Source of the DNA: Alkalibacterium sp.
Lineage (GTDB): Bacteria; Bacillota; Bacilli; Lactobacillales; Carnobacteriaceae_A
Reading direction: 5' to 3'
DNA length: 54,192 nucleotides
Assembly (NCBI GenBank): GCA_007692455.1
Contig: RECC01000085.1
Span: forward strand, 1-54,192
Under the pieces are notes generated by a model, which was not told where the DNA came from, searched no databases, and saw only the letters and a program-made list of their open reading frames with translations. Shown piece after piece: positions 52,710-54,192 of this stretch. Each line of letters begins with the position of its first letter. The stretch's first letter is position 1. The translations under genes and the position numbers were made by a program.

Positions 52710-52737
52710 TAATTAATGCAAGAGAAAGGACAGACTT

Positions 52738-53436
52738 ATGTTTGACACGTTTAGAGAGATAAGATGGGAGTATTTGTTTGATTTTGAACTGGCAGTCGAC
52801 TCCCTGCCGTTTTTAATGCAAGGACTGCAGAATACGATGATTATTTCGGTTTTCAGTATGTTCTTTGCCTTAGTCTTGGGCATCGTTATCGGTATTGCCC
52901 GGATGTCAAAGTATGCCGTTTTTCATCTGCCGGCCCGTTTGTATATATCCTTTATGCGCGGAACGCCCCTACTGGTATTCGTGTTTATCCTGTACTATGG
53001 TCTGCCTGTTATTGGAGTGGAGTTTACCAATGCGATAGTCGCCGCAATCGTCGGAGTCAGTCTGAATTTTGCGGCCTATAATGCCGAGGTCGTCCGCTCA
53101 GCCATTCTCTCTGTTCCGAGAGGGCAGTGGGAAGCTGCGGCTACTCTTCAGATGGATTATTTCCAGACACTTAGAAAGATTGTCATCCCGCAGGCCACCC
53201 GAATTGCCTTGCCGCCGACATTTAATATTTTTATGGATGTCGTAAAAGGAACGTCACTGGCCTCGGTCATTACGGTACAGGAACTCTTGTATAGCGGAAG
53301 ACTCGTGGCCGGAAGAACTTATGACAGTATGACAATGTACATTACGGTTGCGCTGATTTACTGGATGGTCTGTATCGTCATCGGCTATTTCCAGGATCGA
53401 CTTGAAATCAGATACAATCGATACCTATCCAGTTAG
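52738..53436 (+). CDS. Amino-acid ABC transporter permease (HisM/TcyB type)
   Basis: 232 residues, five membrane helices. The HEQR-family loop reads QWEAAATLQMDYFQTLRKIVIPQATR, which contacts the ATPase, and FMRGTPLLVFVFILYYGLP is the conserved N-terminal family motif. It forms the homodimeric channel for the binding protein upstream. AGAGAAAGGA ribosome site; the ATPase follows after 13 bases. Confidence 0.94.
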   Translation: MFDTFREIRWEYLFDFELAVDSLPFLMQGLQNTMIISVFSMFFALVLGIVIGIARMSKYAVFHLPARLYISFMRGTPLLVFVFILYYGLPVIGVEFTNAIVAAIVGVSLNFAAYNAEVVRSAILSVPRGQWEAAATLQMDYFQTLRKIVIPQATRIALPPTFNIFMDVVKGTSLASVITVQELLYSGRLVAGRTYDSMTMYITVALIYWMVCIVIGYFQDRLEIRYNRYLSS

Positions 53437-53449
53437 GGAGGACTACTGA

Positions 53450-54192
53450 ATGATTACAATTAAAGAATTGAAAAAAAGTTTCGACGATACACCAGTCCTG
53501 AAATCAATCGATCTTCAGGTAAACAAAGGGGAAGTGGTTTGTCTTGTCGGTGCATCCGGTTCAGGGAAGACAACACTGCTGCGCTGCCTGAACCTGCTGG
53601 AAACGCCTGATGAAGGGACCATCAAAATTGGAGACAAGGAAGTATCTTTTGGAGAAAAGGCATTAAGTAAAAAGGACATCAAAGAGATCAGACAATACTC
53701 TGGTATGGTGTTTCAGGGATTTCATTTGTTCCCACATATGACTTTGCTTGAAAATATAACGCAGGCTCCGCTGACTGCTAAACTTCAGGACAAAGACACG
53801 ATAATGGAAGAAGCAAAGGTACTGCTTGAAAAAGTAGGCTTGTCTGAGCATCAGGATAAATTCCCGGATGCCTTATCCGGTGGTCAGCAGCAGCGAGCAG
53901 CAATCGCCCGTGCGCTGATGATGCACCCTGAAGTCATGCTCTTTGATGAACCGACATCTGCACTGGATCCACAACTAGTCAGAGAAGTGCTGAAAGTTAT
54001 TGAAAGTCTGGCTAAAGAAGGCCAGACGATGGTGATAGTGACGCATGAAATGAACTTTGCCCGTCGTATTGCGAACAAGGCGTTTTTCATGGATGACGGC
54101 TATATCGTTGAAGAAGGACCGGCTGAACAAGTCCTGGCAAATCCGAAGGAAGACCGCACACGTGAATTCCTCGCTTTGCTTGAAGATGAGTA
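53450..54192 (+). CDS. Amino-acid ABC transporter ATPase (GlnQ/TcyC type), last base of stop cut off
   Basis: 247 residues, complete except that the window ends after the first two bases (TA) of the presumed stop codon. Walker A GASGSGKTT, Q-loop VFQGFHLFPHMT, signature LSGGQQQR, Walker B VMLFDEPTSALDP and switch His in VTHEMNFARR are all present. It follows the permease by 13 bases behind AGGGAGGA and energises the same importer. Confidence 0.95.
   Translation, partial: MITIKELKKSFDDTPVLKSIDLQVNKGEVVCLVGASGSGKTTLLRCLNLLETPDEGTIKIGDKEVSFGEKALSKKDIKEIRQYSGMVFQGFHLFPHMTLLENITQAPLTAKLQDKDTIMEEAKVLLEKVGLSEHQDKFPDALSGGQQQRAAIARALMMHPEVMLFDEPTSALDPQLVREVLKVIESLAKEGQTMVIVTHEMNFARRIANKAFFMDDGYIVEEGPAEQVLANPKEDRTREFLALLEDE

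Overview
The window is a chromosomal stretch from a low-GC Gram-positive bacterium. AGGAGG-type ribosome sites, lipobox-bearing solute-binding proteins, LacI/ROK/PTS sugar genes and U-tract terminators all point to Firmicutes. The order guaB-guaA, the maltose phosphorylase / beta-phosphoglucomutase pair and the PTS permease followed by a MapP-like phosphatase resemble Lactobacillales (Enterococcus/Carnobacteriaceae type). The exported proteins are very acidic: the subtilase has an Asp/Glu-rich linker of more than 100 residues and the lipoproteins have acidic stalks. I infer a salt- or alkali-adapted Carnobacteriaceae-like organism (Alkalibacterium/Marinilactibacillus type), but the genus is a guess. 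I saw no rRNA, tRNA, CRISPR array, insertion sequence or prophage.

Layout. 1-8.2 kb, mostly minus strand: guaB-guaA (guaA is cut by the left edge); a two-gene OpuC/EgtU-type ABC importer with a fused permease and binding domain; a class-I disulfide reductase without the usual C-terminal His; then a plus-strand GNAT acetyltransferase. 8.3-15.4 kb: an M24-like protein with a degraded metal site, then an ABC-2 export module (two permeases, ATPase, lipoprotein, membrane protein) and a small membrane protein. 15.4-18.1 kb: hairpin-rich spacer and a secreted subtilisin-like protease on the minus strand. 18.4-23.6 kb: an orphan homologue of the type III Wadjet JetD family (TIGR02679/DUF2399) with altered catalytic positions, a GH42 beta-galactosidase, a LacI-family regulator and a small lipoprotein.

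23.9-51.6 kb is a large alpha-glucan island. A secreted 1917-residue amylase-pullulanase opens starch/pullulan outside the cell. MalE-MalF-MalG import maltodextrins, with no ATPase gene here. An intracellular neopullulanase-type enzyme, a second pullulanase without a signal peptide and three GH13 alpha-glucosidases cut the oligosaccharides. Maltose phosphorylase and beta-phosphoglucomutase yield glucose 6-phosphate, and a ROK glucokinase uses free glucose. A PTS EIICBA permease followed by a MapP-like phosphatase gives a second maltose route. Three near-identical 14-bp operators (TGNTACCGRTAACA) precede three transcription units and probably bind the LacI-family regulator encoded at 21.9 kb or a relative. 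The right end (51.7-54.2 kb) is an amino-acid ABC importer.

The least expected items are a degenerate 52-bp tandem array directly upstream of pgmB (28432-28735), the orphan JetD-like protein, the duplication that relates the secreted amylase-pullulanase to the adjacent intracellular pullulanase, and a promoter whose start point lies inside the preceding terminator (51659-51721).
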